Source: Anaspis maculata (lineage: Eukaryota > Arthropoda > Insecta > Coleoptera > Scraptiidae). Taken from it: a stretch of DNA of 64,000 bases. The stretch is from the NCBI GenBank assembly GCA_949128115.1, contig OX421963.1, positions 89,289,602 through 89,353,601 of the forward strand, written 5' to 3'. The notes beneath the pieces were generated by a model. The model was given only the letters and a program-made list of their open reading frames with translations, did no database searches and was not told the origin of the DNA. Shown piece by piece: positions 1 through 10,964 of the stretch. Position numbers and translations under genes: made by a program. The first letter of the stretch is position 1; each line of letters begins with the position of its first letter.

Positions 1-735
1 CCAACTCAAACTGTGCAACATTTGCTCAGCCGAACGCTGCCGCTCCCACACGCCGCCCCCAAAGTAAGAGATAAATGAAAAGCATGAACCCGAAGACATA
101 GCGATCTAAGTTTTTCGCTATATGAATAGCTGACTAAAAATTGAAAAGGATAGGCTACTTTTGGAATGGCGCCGCCTCCAGCTTCCGCCCCCAAAAGAAA
201 AAAAGTGCAACTTTCAACAATTTTCACTGATTTAGCTGATGATGTTACCTCGAACATTTGAAAACTCTTGACTCAAACTGTGCATGAATTTCTTTGCCAA
301 ACTCTGCCGCTCCCACACGCCGCCCCCAGAGTGAGAGATAAATGTAAAACATGAACCTGAAGACATAGCGATCTAATTCTTTCACTACATTGATAGCTGA
401 CTGAAATTGGAAAAATATAGGCCACTTTTAATTAGCCGCCGCCTCCAGCCGCCGCCTCCAAACAAAAAAAATGCAACTTTCACAATTTTCACTGATTGTC
501 ATATTTCCCTTACATTTAGAAACTCTCAACTCAAACTGCGCAACAGTTACTTTGCCGAATGCTGCCGCCCCCACACGCTGCCCCTCAAAGTAAGAGATAA
601 ATGGAAAACATAAACCCGAAGACATAGCGATCTAATTCTCTCGCTATATGGATAACCGACTAAAAATGGGACAGAATAGACTACTGTTGATTAGTCGCCG
701 CTCCCAGCTCCCGCCCTCAAACAAAAAAATAGAGA
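1..735. repeat. Tandem repeat, ~260-bp unit, three copies
   Basis: The same text recurs three times. The marker CTCAAACTG starts near 5, 272 and 530, giving periods of 267 and 258 bp. Each unit holds CACACGCCGCCCCC, AGAGATAAATG and GACATAGCGATCTAA in the same order. Units differ by scattered substitutions and short indels, so the array is not fresh. It starts at or before the window edge and decays after about 735. Short open frames inside it are chance products of the repeat. Whether it is a satellite or part of a larger element cannot be told here. Confidence 0.85.
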
Positions 736-1920
736 TGAGTGAAAGAATTTTTATTCAAATCTATTTCATATTGGCAAGTACCCCATTCTGATGACAAAAT
801 ATCACAATGAGTTTCGAATGAAGAAAGTGGACAAGGAATGGTGTTTCTCCTTAAACCAAATTTCTTTACGTTCATAATATGCCTCTTTGAGAAAATGCGC
901 TACTGAGACTCACGCACGTGAAGGCATACTCACTTGTTTCTTGTCACTTCATGAAGAAGCCTTGTAATTTTTGAGTAATTTTTAACCTGCGGTGATAATT
1001 ACACATCCCTAGAAACTGTTGAACAGCTTCCAGTTTTCTGAGTGTTGGGAAGTCTACTATATTGCTTTAATGTTGTGGGCATTGGGGGGTGATCCCTTTG
1101 TATTGACCGTGTAGCCCAATATATCAATTTTGCAGTGTAACCCTCTTTTTCGATGTTGGCAGTGATCGTCGTTGTCCCTTCCCTTCCCAGCGTTGTTTAC
1201 CTTTTACCTATGTTGCGTGAGTTCTCACTCTAGATGAGAATGTGTCCTTGGGGGTGAGGTTGAATTCTTAAATGAAACGCGGAGGAATCACAAGCAAAAT
1301 GAATGTTTTATTGAAAATCAATTAGCCAAGTTTTGAATGAATTTGTTATTTTTCTCAAAACACCTCACAACAAGAAATTGACAGTGATAAAATGACACCA
1401 CATGAATGAAGAACAACAAAACACAAACAAGAATGGAACAAGAGAAATCATTGCAAATTATTTTGACAATGCAGGAATTTACAACAATAAAATGAACACA
1501 AAATCAGATTAACAAAACAAAACAAGGAATCATGAAACATGTTAAACTGTCAATTTGATCGCAAAGGAAAAGTGACGTATTCGCTGACAGGCACACATGG
1601 GAAGAACACGTCAAAGAAACCCCTGCGTATTGCCTGGTTGATTGCTGAAAAATCCCTTCCCAAATGATCTGAACAAAAGTCAAGTGTGAAAGAGTCATGA
1701 TGGCATGACAGAGAAGTCACTCCAGTAATGCATCGATCAAGTCAGCGTGAATCGGTGCTTGAACCTCTTTGAAAATTTGTTTCGTTCACAAATTATTTTC
1801 GTAACAACAAAAGGAAACTCGCTCGCTCACGCTTTGGAGAAAACTTTACGCTCAGCAATTCAATTGTACACTTCACAAACAAAAGAAGTCAAATTGATAG
1901 ATGAGTGAACAATAAATAAA
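736..1920. other. No recognisable gene
   Basis: AT-rich stretch with only short, composition-driven open frames. I saw no conserved domain, splice-linked exon pair, terminal repeats or tRNA-like boxes on either strand. Confidence 0.5.
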
Positions 1921-1924
1921 TGAT

Positions 1925-2095
1925 CGGTGAACAAGTTAATAAATCAGCAAGAAACAAATGATAAGTAATGGTGTAGGTAAATAAGCAAGAAACAAATAAT
2001 AAGTAATGGTGTAAGTAAATAAACAGGAAACAAATGATAAGTAATGGTGTAGGTGAATAAGCAAGAAACAAACAAGAGATAAATAGGTTGATAAA
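1925..2095. repeat. 38-bp tandem repeat, about four copies
   Basis: ATAAGTAATGGTGTA recurs at 1961, 1999 and 2037 with 38-bp spacing, joined by AGCAAGAAACAAA blocks and a degenerate copy on each side. On the minus strand the period gives repetitive hydrophobic frames, which are not genes. Confidence 0.8.
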
Positions 2096-2316
2096 CAAAC
2101 AAGAGACAGGTGAGAGATAAATAAGTAGAGAAGTTGGAGTTGGTCATACTCATTGTAAGCAGGGCTGGGCGGTATTTCAAATACAAGTATTTGAAATACG
2201 TATTTGAAATACATTAAAGTATTTTGTTATTTGTATTTAAATACATTTGATTGAGAAATATTTGTATTTTGTATTTTGGAATAGTTCAGGCAGCTAGTAT
2301 TTTGTATTTTGTATTT

Positions 2317-2576
2317 ATAACTCGTGGGGCACGCGCTAGGGTGCTCCGTGCACAAGTTACACACTTCGAATTTAAAGAATTAAGAACAACGCAATGAAAT
2401 CAACGAAAACATCTATTCATCTACTTGTTACAACAACCCGGATAACGCCATCATTCTTATTCTTAAAATCACTCATAACGAACTTAATCGACAACCCCCT
2501 CACACTAAAGTCACTAAAAATAGTCTTGACAGTTCTGACAGCCGGTATTGTTGGCTGCCTACTCTCCATCCGTTAT
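2317..2576 (-). repeat. 3' LTR of the gypsy element
   Basis: 260 bp, bounded by ATAAC and GTTAT, a short inverted terminus. It matches 7428-7687 at every base I compared. In the element's orientation it follows the purine tract at 2580-2590. The 60-residue open frame inside it is not a gene. Confidence 0.95.
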
Positions 2577-2579
2577 ATT

Positions 2580-2590
2580 CTCCCCCTTTG
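2580..2590 (-). promoter_or_regulatory. Polypurine tract of the gypsy element
   Basis: On the minus strand CAAAGGGGGAG lies immediately before the 3' LTR, the place and composition expected of the plus-strand priming site. Confidence 0.85.
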
Positions 2591-2616
2591 ACCTCGACAT
2601 CGTCCCGAGTCGTAGG

Positions 2617-5600
2617 TCAAGATTGATACCGTTTTGGAATCTTGCGAGGCCTTCCACGTCTTCGCAGTCCTACTTCAGGCGCAGCTTCCTGGCCGTTATA
2701 CGGCGTCAGGGCCGACGCGTGGTACTTCCCGAGAAGCTCATCTGGAGAAGCCGGATCGCACAGCTCGTAGGTCGTGGGCGTGACTTGTCGCCGGATAGAA
2801 TATGGTCCATCGCGTCGTGGGTGGAACTTGCTGGTAATGCCCTTGGTGGCATCACTGTGGGTGTTCAGGGCAACCAACACCAGGTCACCGGGTTGATAAA
2901 CTTCACCAGATCGGCAACGTTGATCGACGTAAATCTTGTGGCGATCCTGCTGTACGTCATGCACGTCACGAGATTCCCTCCAGGTGGCAGCAACTTGACG
3001 CAAGTATGGTGTGATTTGCGACACAAAGTTGTCGCTCGCAGGAATGGAACGGATGTCGTTCTGGACCTGGTCAGGCGTTCTCAACTCCCTCGCAAAGGTG
3101 AGGTACGCAGCAGAATGGCCTGTTGCTTCGCTATGAGCCGAATTCATGGCGAATCGAACCACGGGCAGCTTTTCCAACCAAGAGGAATGGTCGTCACCCA
3201 CAAGAATTGCGAGTCGAGGCTTCAAATCTCTGTTTTTTGCGCTCCACCATATTTGCCTGCGGATGATAGAAGGGAATTAAACTTTGCTTAATATTAAAAT
3301 GGTCACAAACTGTTTGCATAACGGCTGAAACAAACTGTACACCGTTATCAGAAATTATTTGTCGGGGCAAACCATATCGAAAGAACACCTCTTTAATTAA
3401 CACGCGCGCACATTCTTCGGCGGTAGCTCGAACCATGCCGAACAGCTCAACGAATTTCGTCGACGTATCTTCCACTATGAGAATCCATTTCTCTCCAGTT
3501 GGGGCCTCAGGAAGCGGACCGAACAAATCAATGCAGAGAACTTCGAATCGCTGGTTGTAAGCAGGGGTTTGTACCAATCCAGCGGGCTTTTGGTTACTCG
3601 CCTTATACCTTTGGCATTCGATACAAGACTTGACGTATTCCGCAACGAACTTCCTCATGCCAACAAAGAAATATCGTTGGGCCAAACGTTGCAACGTACG
3701 CTCGGCTCCATAATGCCCTGCGGTAGGAGCATCATGGTACTCTTTCAGGACTCTGGCTTGTTCATGTTCAGGTACCACCAGCTGAGCTTCTTCGACGTCA
3801 TCATCTGAGTAGCGATGCAAAACGCCGTTTACCATTAGGTACCCTCGCCCTGTCCACTTGGCAAGGTCGTCATTGTTTTCTTGTTCAAAAGAATCAATGA
3901 TTTTCTTGAGTTCTGCATCCTTGATCTGCTCTTCTCGAATCTCGACAGCTGATCGTCTGGGCACATCAATAGTGACCACGGAGATTTCGCATTCAGACTT
4001 TTCAAGATCAGACTGGGAACAAGCAGGACGGGATAGTGCATCAGCTATCACGTTACATCGACCAGGGATGTAATCGATCCGAATGTTGAATGGTTGAAGG
4101 CGCAATGCCCAACGGGCCAAACGTCCACTCGGGGAACGTAGTGACATTAACCATTTTAGTGGTTGGTGATCACTGACTACGATTACCTCTTGTCCCTCGA
4201 GATAGCCGCGAAACTTTTCAACAGCGTATATCACAGCTAGCGCTTCTCTCTCTGTCGTATGATAATTACGCTCATGCGCCGTAAGCAATCGGCTGGCATA
4301 TTCGACCGGGCGCTCGTCAGGCCCCTCCCCCTGGAGTAAACACGCACCGATTGCATAATCGCTGCTGTCAGTTCTGACAATGAAGGGCAACTGGGAATCT
4401 GCCTGGCGCAAAATAGGAGCGGTTGAGAGCAGCTCCTTGAGTCGACCGAACGTTTCGATTTGTTTAGGTCCCCATTCCCACTGTACTCTTTTGCGCGTCA
4501 ATGTGATCAGCGGTTTCGCTACTTCAGCGAAATTAGGAACAAATCGTCTGAACCAACTACATAACTGCAGGAAAGAAAGCAGTTCCTTCACGTTCCTCGG
4601 GGGTAAACGGTTTCGAATCGCTTCGATTTTTCCCGGGTCTGGACTAATGCCATTAGCAGAGATTATGTGACCGAGATAACGGACAGAAGGGCAAAAGAAC
4701 GAACATTTCGCTCGGTTTACCGCTAAATTGAACTTGAGAAGTCGGTCGAAAACCTTCTGCAAGTCAGCCAAGTGTTGTTCGAAACTTGGACTGATCAAAA
4801 TCAAGTCGTCGAGATAAGTAAACAAAGTCATCTCACCGAGTCCAATCCTGAACTTGTCCATTAGGCGCTGGAAAGTCGCTGGCGCATTCCTTAGACCAAA
4901 CGGCATACGACGGAAACGGTAGAGGCCAAACGGAGTAATGAAACTTGTCTTGTTGCGGTCGCTCTCCTTCACACCAACCAAGTGATAACCTGCTCGGAGG
5001 TCCAAGGTCGTAAGGTAGGCACCCGGTTTGGCAGCGTGAAGCAGATCGTCAATTCTGGGTAGTGGATAGCGATCTGGAACTGTCACACTATTAAGTTTAC
5101 GGTAATCGCAACACAACCTCAACTTCCCATTTGACTTTGGCACCAGGACAACTGGTGACGCGTATGGTGACGATTCGCATTCCTCAATGATGCCCTGCTC
5201 CAGCAGTGCATCGACCTCTTGCTCCAGGGCAGCTCGTTTTGCAGGTGACATCCTGTACGGTGGCACGAAAATCGGAATGTCACTGGTGAGGTGAATCTCG
5301 TGTTCCGCGAAGGCTGTTGGCTCAGACTTGGACTCGAAAACGCTGCGGTTGTTTTCCAGCGGGTCGTTCATTTGAGCACGCTCAGTGACACTGAGAGCAT
5401 CACCTTCGTCCGGTCGCAGGGAGAGAACTTCCACCTTGGCCACGGCAAGCAGAGTTGTTTGAGCAGTTGACGGCTCAGGAATGAGATCAAAAACTTCATT
5501 GGGCTTGTCTGCAAAATGGTAGAGCATCTGAGAGATGTCTAAACTGATTTGAGCGTTTTTGACAAAATCCACACCAAGCAGAGTTTTGTTTTCGCAATGT

Positions 5601-6937
5601 TCAGGAATGGCAATAAATTTGGTTAGGATGTTACGTCCGTTAAGGTTGACGTCAGCTTCAAAATTTATCGCATTGATGGTTCGAGCAACACCATCAGCCA
5701 AAGTCATTTGAAGACTTGAAACCGTTGAGGGAAGACCCTTGGTTAAAAAATGTTTATACAACCTGTATCCGGCTACTGAACACTTGGCACCAGTGTCCAC
5801 GAAAGCCAGTCCTGTTTTACCACTCACAGTGACGTGAAGCATGGGCCTGCAGTTGTTACCACCATCGTCGTTGATTAGAACCTCAAAATCAGTTGCACCA
5901 GCAGAAGTCGATGCACCTTCCTTGCACTTCGGGCACTGGGATCGGATATATCCGGGATTTCCGCATCCGTAACATTTTATCGTGGGCGATCGAGCTTCTG
6001 GAGGCTTCACCTCCACTGCTGGGGTCAACTTCTGTAGGCGTTTACGGCACTCGCTGATGGTATGCCCGAAATTCGAGCAGTAGGCGCACTTCGGACGAAT
6101 CTTCTCTTTTTCACACTTCACCTTAGTTGCAGGCTTGCTATCTTGAACTTCGTTCCATGAATCTTCGATTGATCTGGCCTTATCGATGAGGTCCTGGAAA
6201 CTCGTAATTGTGTCGCGTGGAATACCTCTGCGAATTCGGCAATTTAGTAGACCATACACCATATCGATTTGACTCTTCATCGGAATGGGAACATCAGTCG
6301 CTGGCAATTTTGCAAACAAAGCGCGAGCAGCATTGACAAAGATGTCAGTTCGGTCTCGATCTCCCTGTTCTTTTGCAAAGAGTTCCCGGTAGATCCGATG
6401 AGCTGGCTGGCTTCTTCCATATGCATGGCGCAGAGCATCGACAGCTTCTTGCCACATGGCATTTTGGCTTTTAGCACCTTGCCACCAGACGGCAGCGGCG
6501 CCATCCAGAAGCATGCTTAGGCCAAGGTGAGCATTACCATCTGTCACACATGCACAATTTTTATAAACGGTTACCGAGTCAATAAATGCTTCTACACATT
6601 CTTCAGGCTTGCCGGAGAAACGGGATTTGCAGCGGACAAAATTTCCGTCTGAGGGCACGCCGACCGGCGGTGGCGTGTTTGCATTTTGATTCGCAGGCAT
6701 TAGGCCTGCGAGAAGCTGCTGTAGCATTTCTTGGGTCATCACTACATTCGTGGCCATCGTCTCGCTTGAAATTGTCGCACCGCTTACGTTTTCAGCTGTA
6801 ATAGGGTGCACCTGGACGCTTCTCGATCGCAAATCGTAAAAACGCTGTTGCAGGTTACCTTCGGCACTCTCAGATTCCACAAAAACCTCGTCCTCGTCCT
6901 CTTCTTGTGGATTGAACGGGTGTTTTAATGCAGACAT
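2617..6937 (-). pseudogene. gag-pol: Gag-pol polyprotein of the gypsy element, one frameshift
   Basis: The first frame (6937 to 3194) encodes 1,247 residues with gag and pol fused and no gag/pol shift. Visible parts: a CCHC knuckle at 284-297, a second at 322-335 whose His is Tyr, aspartic protease DTGA at 381-384, RT with YLDD at 707-710, RNase H acidic residues near D855, E897 and D922, integrase H2C2 (H1067, H1074, C1104, C1107) and D1136, D1196, E1231 of the DDE triad. Just after the catalytic Glu, an A-run near 3205 appears one base too long. The C-terminal part of integrase continues in another frame (3225 to 2617) and ends in a basic RRRGRPRK tail. The product makes and inserts cDNA from its own RNA. 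The copy is probably inactive because integrase is split, although every catalytic residue precedes the break. Confidence 0.9.
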
Positions 6938-7410
6938 GTGTTTGTAAACAAAGCAGCTGTCACATTCCTTGCGGACGTCAAATTCAAAAATGTCAACGTC
7001 AATCTTGCCACAAAACGAAAGTTACCAGATTTGCTCTGGCGCACTCTTGCGACACTCGACCGAAACGTACACGCACAGAAAAACCGTTACGGCTAACGGC
7101 TTCCTAGAAATGCGCAATTTTCAGGTTAGGCAAACGAAGCCGGGGACGATTTTTCACGCAAAATCGACACTACTTACGACGAACAGGCAGCACAGAAACG
7201 CTTGGGGTCTCTGGAAAACAGCGTCGGCAATTAAGCGCGACGAAAACGGCACGAAAGCAGGAATACTTTCGGAAAACGAGGATGAAACAGCGTCGGCACT
7301 TAAGCGCAACGAAACGACCTCGGGAACGGCACAAAAGTACACATACTTTTGGAAAACTACGCGTCGGATCGCGACAAAAAACTTTTGGGGCTCGCGGTCG
7401 CGGCTCGGCC
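6938..7410 (-). other. 5' leader of the gypsy element
   Basis: Untranslated leader between the primer-binding site and the gag start. It contains an imperfect ~71-bp tandem duplication marked by CAGCGTCGGCA near 7219 and 7290. A 179-residue frame on the other strand overlaps the leader and LTR and has no recognisable domain, so I do not call it. Confidence 0.7.
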
Positions 7411-7425
7411 CCACGTTGGGCGCCA
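7411..7425 (-). promoter_or_regulatory. Primer-binding site of the gypsy element
   Basis: On the minus strand TGGCGCCCAACGTGG starts two bases after the 5' LTR. A leading TGG, complementary to a tRNA CCA end, is the standard signature, and TTGGCGCCCAACGTGG is common in insect gypsy elements. I cannot name the tRNA from this alone. Confidence 0.88.
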
Positions 7426-7427
7426 AT

Positions 7428-7687
7428 ATAACTCGTGGGGCACGCGCTAGGGTGCTCCGTGCACAAGTTACACACTTCGAATTTAAAGAATTAAGAACAA
7501 CGCAATGAAATCAACGAAAACATCTATTCATCTACTTGTTACAACAACCCGGATAACGCCATCATTCTTATTCTTAAAATCACTCATAACGAACTTAATC
7601 GACAACCCCCTCACACTAAAGTCACTAAAAATAGTCTTGACAGTTCTGACAGCCGGTATTGTTGGCTGCCTACTCTCCATCCGTTAT
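7428..7687 (-). repeat. 5' LTR of the gypsy element
   Basis: 260-bp copy of the LTR at 2317-2576, followed by ATTT (7688-7691), the right copy of the target duplication. In element orientation it is the upstream LTR and would carry the promoter. No clear TATA box was seen. Confidence 0.95.
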
Positions 7688-8388
7688 ATTTTTTAAATAC
7701 ATTTTTCGGAAAAGTATTTTGATTTTCAAAATACAAAATACAATATACATTTGTTTCCCATGCTCTTTAGTCTGTTCGGGCCGAAATCGTTCTGGTAATA
7801 ATATATTCACTCCATTTGACATTTCTTGCTTTTGCGCACAATCTGGGATCGATAATGAGTTCGATTGCATCTTTTACGTTTCACGTTTTACTAGTAAGTG
7901 CATCCTACTGTCAGCCACGAGAGGTTCCATGTCGGATGTCGGGCAATATTTTCGAAAAGCTGGTTGTCCCCAAAGGAAATCAACATTTGTTATTTTGAAG
8001 AATTGATGAATAAAGTGAGGAATAGGTTTGAATGTGAAGTTTTCTTCACTTTATGTTTATTTTATTAGTCTTTTCATAGTTCATAATAATTTACTTATTG
8101 TTGCGACTGAATCAATGAAGTGTTCCCATTGAAATACTTGCATTTTACGGTTTTCCAATAAAATGGTTGAAATACGCAATAAGAATGTATTTTGTATTTT
8201 GTATTTGGAATACTCGAGGTTGTATTTTGTATTTTGAAATTTCTTAGAATTCCAAAATACGTATTTTGTATTTTGTATTTCGAAGATATTTCAAGAAGTA
8301 GTTTGTATTTTGTATTTCGACTATCTTGGATCGTGTATTTTGTATTTTGTATTTAAATACATTTTTCGAAGTATTTTGCCCAGCCCTG

Positions 8389-9385
8389 ATTGTAAGCAAT
8401 TGGAAGAAAGAAGTATCTGTAACGCATTCGCCCAAAATTCCCCAGAAGTTACCCATCACAAACCCCACATATACATACTTACATACAAAACAGAATAATG
8501 GTTAGTAAACAGTAATCACATACAAGAAATAACAGTAAATACAAGAAAATCGACTCGAGCCAACTTGTGGCCCTCTCTTCGTCGTCTTACACAATCCCCC
8601 CCCCCCCCCCAAATAAGAAAAGGTTAGTAAACTCAACAAGGCAGATTCATACAAGTAGGTGCCCCCCCAGGACACGGAGAAGCGTGCAAGTCTTCTTTCC
8701 TTCGTTTACTTTCAGGTATAACCCGACAATAAACAATGAAATGAAAATGAATCATCAAAAGTACTGTTCTCTACTTAGCGGCTGATTTTGGCGTAGGAGA
8801 GTTTCTTTTGGTCGTCTTACTGTTTGTGACGTGACTTGTGGAAAAGAAACAATAATGAGACCTTGAAATACGCGCGGTAGCGCAGTTCTAAGGTTACGTC
8901 ATGAGTGCGCAAAGTGCACGCTCACTGGACTACGGCCTTTGCCATCAATATTGAGATCATTTAGGACTAGATAAATCACACAAAATCCGAAGCACCTTGT
9001 TTTCAAAGGGGAAAAACTGCGGGTTATGCAAGCCCGTTGAGAACAAAGAGAACAAAGAATTTGGTGTTGTGTACAATAATTTCGCGGACAAAATAGGTAT
9101 CGAAATGCATGATTTGGTGAGTGGGTGGAATCCAAAATTACGATACAATAATCAAAGAAAGACCGACCTTAAAATTGTCAAAACGACGCACTCTCGTTGC
9201 ACTGAAAATCACGTGTTCTTCACCACAGCCGACTCTCTTCTCTGTACGCGGCTGCCGCCCGCCCAGCACCAGCGCCATCTCCCTCTCCCATCGGCAAACG
9301 CTACGAACGTCAAAGACCGTACCTACTTCAGGTACCAACGTACAAACAAAACAAAGGGGAAATACCACAATTTCCTCTGCCATAA
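8389..9385. repeat. Dispersed repeat, paralogous to 46.1-48.5 kb
   Basis: Blocks of this stretch recur in the same order at 46113-48490. Examples are GCATTCGCCC followed by CATCACAAACCCCAC, the C-run followed by AACAAGGCAGATTCATAC, GGACTACGGCCTTTGC-like text followed by TGAGATCATTTAGG, and the GATTTGGTG followed by GGGTGGAA block. It holds no convincing coding frame. A related satellite block is inserted in the other copy only. Family unknown; it may be the remains of a large transposon. Confidence 0.75.
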
Positions 9386-9389
9386 ACAC

Positions 9390-10045
9390 ACATTTATCGA
9401 TGTTCGGTGTGAGCCCGGCTTTCTGCAACCTTTGCAGCAGCTTTGCAACCTTTGCAAAGTTCTGCAGCATCTTCAAAAGTTCCACCATGTCTTTGAAAAA
9501 TTGACCATGTCGTCCAGATGAATTAATCTCGCCATTCCAAATCTGCGAAAACTTGATCCGCAAGGGCATGGAAGGTGAAGGGCGCATTTGTTGAACCAAA
9601 GGGCATGACTTGAAACTCCCTTCGCCCTGCTTCATAAAGGCTGTATATGTTGCTTGCTGCTCTCCTCCATCCCTACTTGCCAATATCCGCTGAATAAATC
9701 AAGCGACGAGAAATATCTTGCTCCTCTTACAAACGTCATGATTCCGTCGATATTAGGGATGGGATAGGTCTTTTTCTTCGTCACACTATTCAACCGGCCA
9801 TAATCCACACAAAACTTTTGGAATAGTTATTCTTGTCTACTAGAATTAGTGAAAAGACCCATGCGGATTTTGAAGGTCTAATGATTTTGTTCATTTTCAT
9901 TTGATCAATTTCTTCTTTGATAATCTCTCTTTCGAGTGTTGGCCTACCCACTAGAGGAACAAAGGGAGTATACTGATCAATAAGAGTCAGTTTAGTAGGT
10001 AAAGTGATACAGTTTACACTAAGGATTGACCAAACATTATATTTT
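9390..10045 (-). pseudogene. Ty3/gypsy reverse transcriptase relic
   Basis: On the minus strand the order is RT N-terminus (IIRPSKSAW, then LVDKNN), a frameshift, FCVDYGRLNSV, YPIPNI, FSSLDLFSGYWQV, and after a gap and further frame changes QKAGLTPNIDKCVFM. These are gypsy-type RT motifs, with the YLDD region lost. It ends about 30 bp upstream of the serine protease exon, on the opposite strand. It is not related closely to the intact gypsy element in this window. Non-functional. Confidence 0.85.
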
Positions 10046-10077
10046 ACTCTGATTTCACGAAAACAAATACCTCGCAG

Positions 10078-10964
10078 AAAACCGACTGGTCCAATGTGAA
10101 ACTCTTGCGACGCAGCAAGGCGCCCGACTCGAGGATCATAGGCGGTGGTGAAGTCGAGCCTCATTCCGTGCCATTCCAAGTGGGCCTCTGGATCAACCAT
10201 AGAAACGCCTTCTGCTCTGGCTCTTTGATTTCTGAGAACTACGTCTTGACAGCTGGACACTGTGGAATTGCGTAAGTACCGTCTTCTTAGTTCAACTAGC
10301 GTAGCCACATCTGCACATCTCCAATTGAAATCTCCAATAAACTAATTTTGCCTTCAGAATCACCAGCAATGTGGAAGTGCTCCTGGGCGCTCACAACTTG
10401 ACGGCCGACGAACCGTCGCAAGTGACCATCACCGGGTCCGACATTTTGATCCACCCCGACTACGACGACGACACTTTGCTGAACGACTTGACGCTGATCA
10501 AACTGGCGACTCCGGCTCCGATCAACGAGTTCATCCAAGCGGCCAAGCTGCCGGCCCTTTCCGACAGTGGAAAAGTGTACGACGTGGACGCGACCGCGGT
10601 GGCTACCGGATGGGGGCTGCCGCACGACGTGCGATTCCCGAGCACCCACGACCTGTCTCCGGTTCTTCAATCGGTCGAGCTGGCGGTGCTCAACACGACC
10701 GTCTGCAAGGACTTTTACGAAAACCACACTCCGGACGACTACGACGGCGATGTCGGCGACAAGAGCGTCTGCACGTCCGGGTACCGGAACAAGGGCACCT
10801 GCGACGGTGATTCCGGCGGTCCTTTGTCGCTGGATGGGGTCGTGATCGGAATCACTTCGTTCGGCACCAACCAGTGCGAGCTGTGCAGCCCGTCTGTGTA
10901 CACCAAAGTCAACGATTACCTCGCCTGGATACAAGACAATTCCGACGTTGTTTTGGATAAATGA
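10078..10964 (+). CDS. Chymotrypsin-family serine protease (brachyurin-like), two exons
   Basis: Exon 1 is 10078-10271, a GT-AG intron spans 10272-10357 (86 bp), and exon 2 runs 10358-10964 with stop TGA. Splicing keeps frame through an Ala codon. Exon 1 carries a short propeptide (DWSNVKLL), the activation site R/IIGGGE and TAGHC with the catalytic His. Exon 2 supplies the Asp in LLNDLTLIK and the Ser in GDSGGP. Six Cys are placed to form the three usual disulfides. The specificity-pocket position six before the Ser is Gly (KGTCDGDSGGP), not trypsin's Asp, which fits chymotrypsin or brachyurin-like cleavage. This is expected to be a secreted zymogen of digestion or defence. The signal-peptide exon was not found. 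The chosen start follows an acceptor (CTCGCAG) and may be an internal exon. A gypsy relic sits just upstream, so the copy could be 5'-truncated. Confidence 0.88.

Larger units (their letters stand above)
2317..7687 (-). mobile_element. Ty3/gypsy LTR retrotransposon, nearly intact
   Basis: A 5.37-kb element in reverse orientation: 5' LTR at 7428-7687, primer-binding site at 7411-7425, gag-pol on the minus strand, polypurine tract at 2580-2590, 3' LTR at 2317-2576. The insertion duplicated ATTT (2313-2316 and 7688-7691), inside the AT-rich part of a hAT element. The LTRs look identical by eye, which implies a recent insertion. Gag, protease, RT, RNase H and integrase follow gypsy order. There is no envelope reading frame. 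One frameshift in integrase is the only coding break I saw. Confidence 0.95.
2160..8388. mobile_element. Non-autonomous hAT-type element, split by a gypsy insertion
   Basis: The left end reads CAGGGCTGGGC and the right end GCCCAGCCCTG, an 11-bp terminal inverted repeat. ATTGTAAG flanks it on both sides (2152-2159 and 8389-8396), an exact 8-bp duplication as made by hAT transposases. Subterminal DNA on both sides is full of GTATTT/AAATAC motifs that can pair across the element. Removing the nested LTR element leaves roughly 850 bp with no transposase, so it depended on an enzyme encoded elsewhere. A related repeat carries the unoccupied target site with one ATTGTAAG at 46113-46120. Confidence 0.9.

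Noticed and set aside
2880..3000. Envelope gene in the gypsy element
   Set aside because: Integrase runs almost to the polypurine tract and leaves no room for a third frame.
2548..3291. 247-codon plus-strand frame
   Set aside because: Antisense to the gypsy integrase C-terminus.
6969..7508. 179-codon plus-strand frame
   Set aside because: Spans gypsy leader and LTR antisense, no domain.
7505..7696. 63-codon frame MKSTKTSIHLL and its twin at 2394
   Set aside because: Both lie inside the two LTRs and are identical because the LTRs are; not a gene.
8590..8610. Long C-runs (also near 47091) as regulatory G-quadruplex sites
   Set aside because: They are plain homopolymers at repeat joints, prone to sequencing error, with no gene nearby to regulate.
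9790..10308. Single 172-codon minus-strand protein
   Set aside because: A join of gypsy RT relic with antisense of protease exon 1; only the part left of about 10045 is meaningful.
10296..10934. 212-codon minus-strand frame
   Set aside because: Shadow of the serine protease exon 2.
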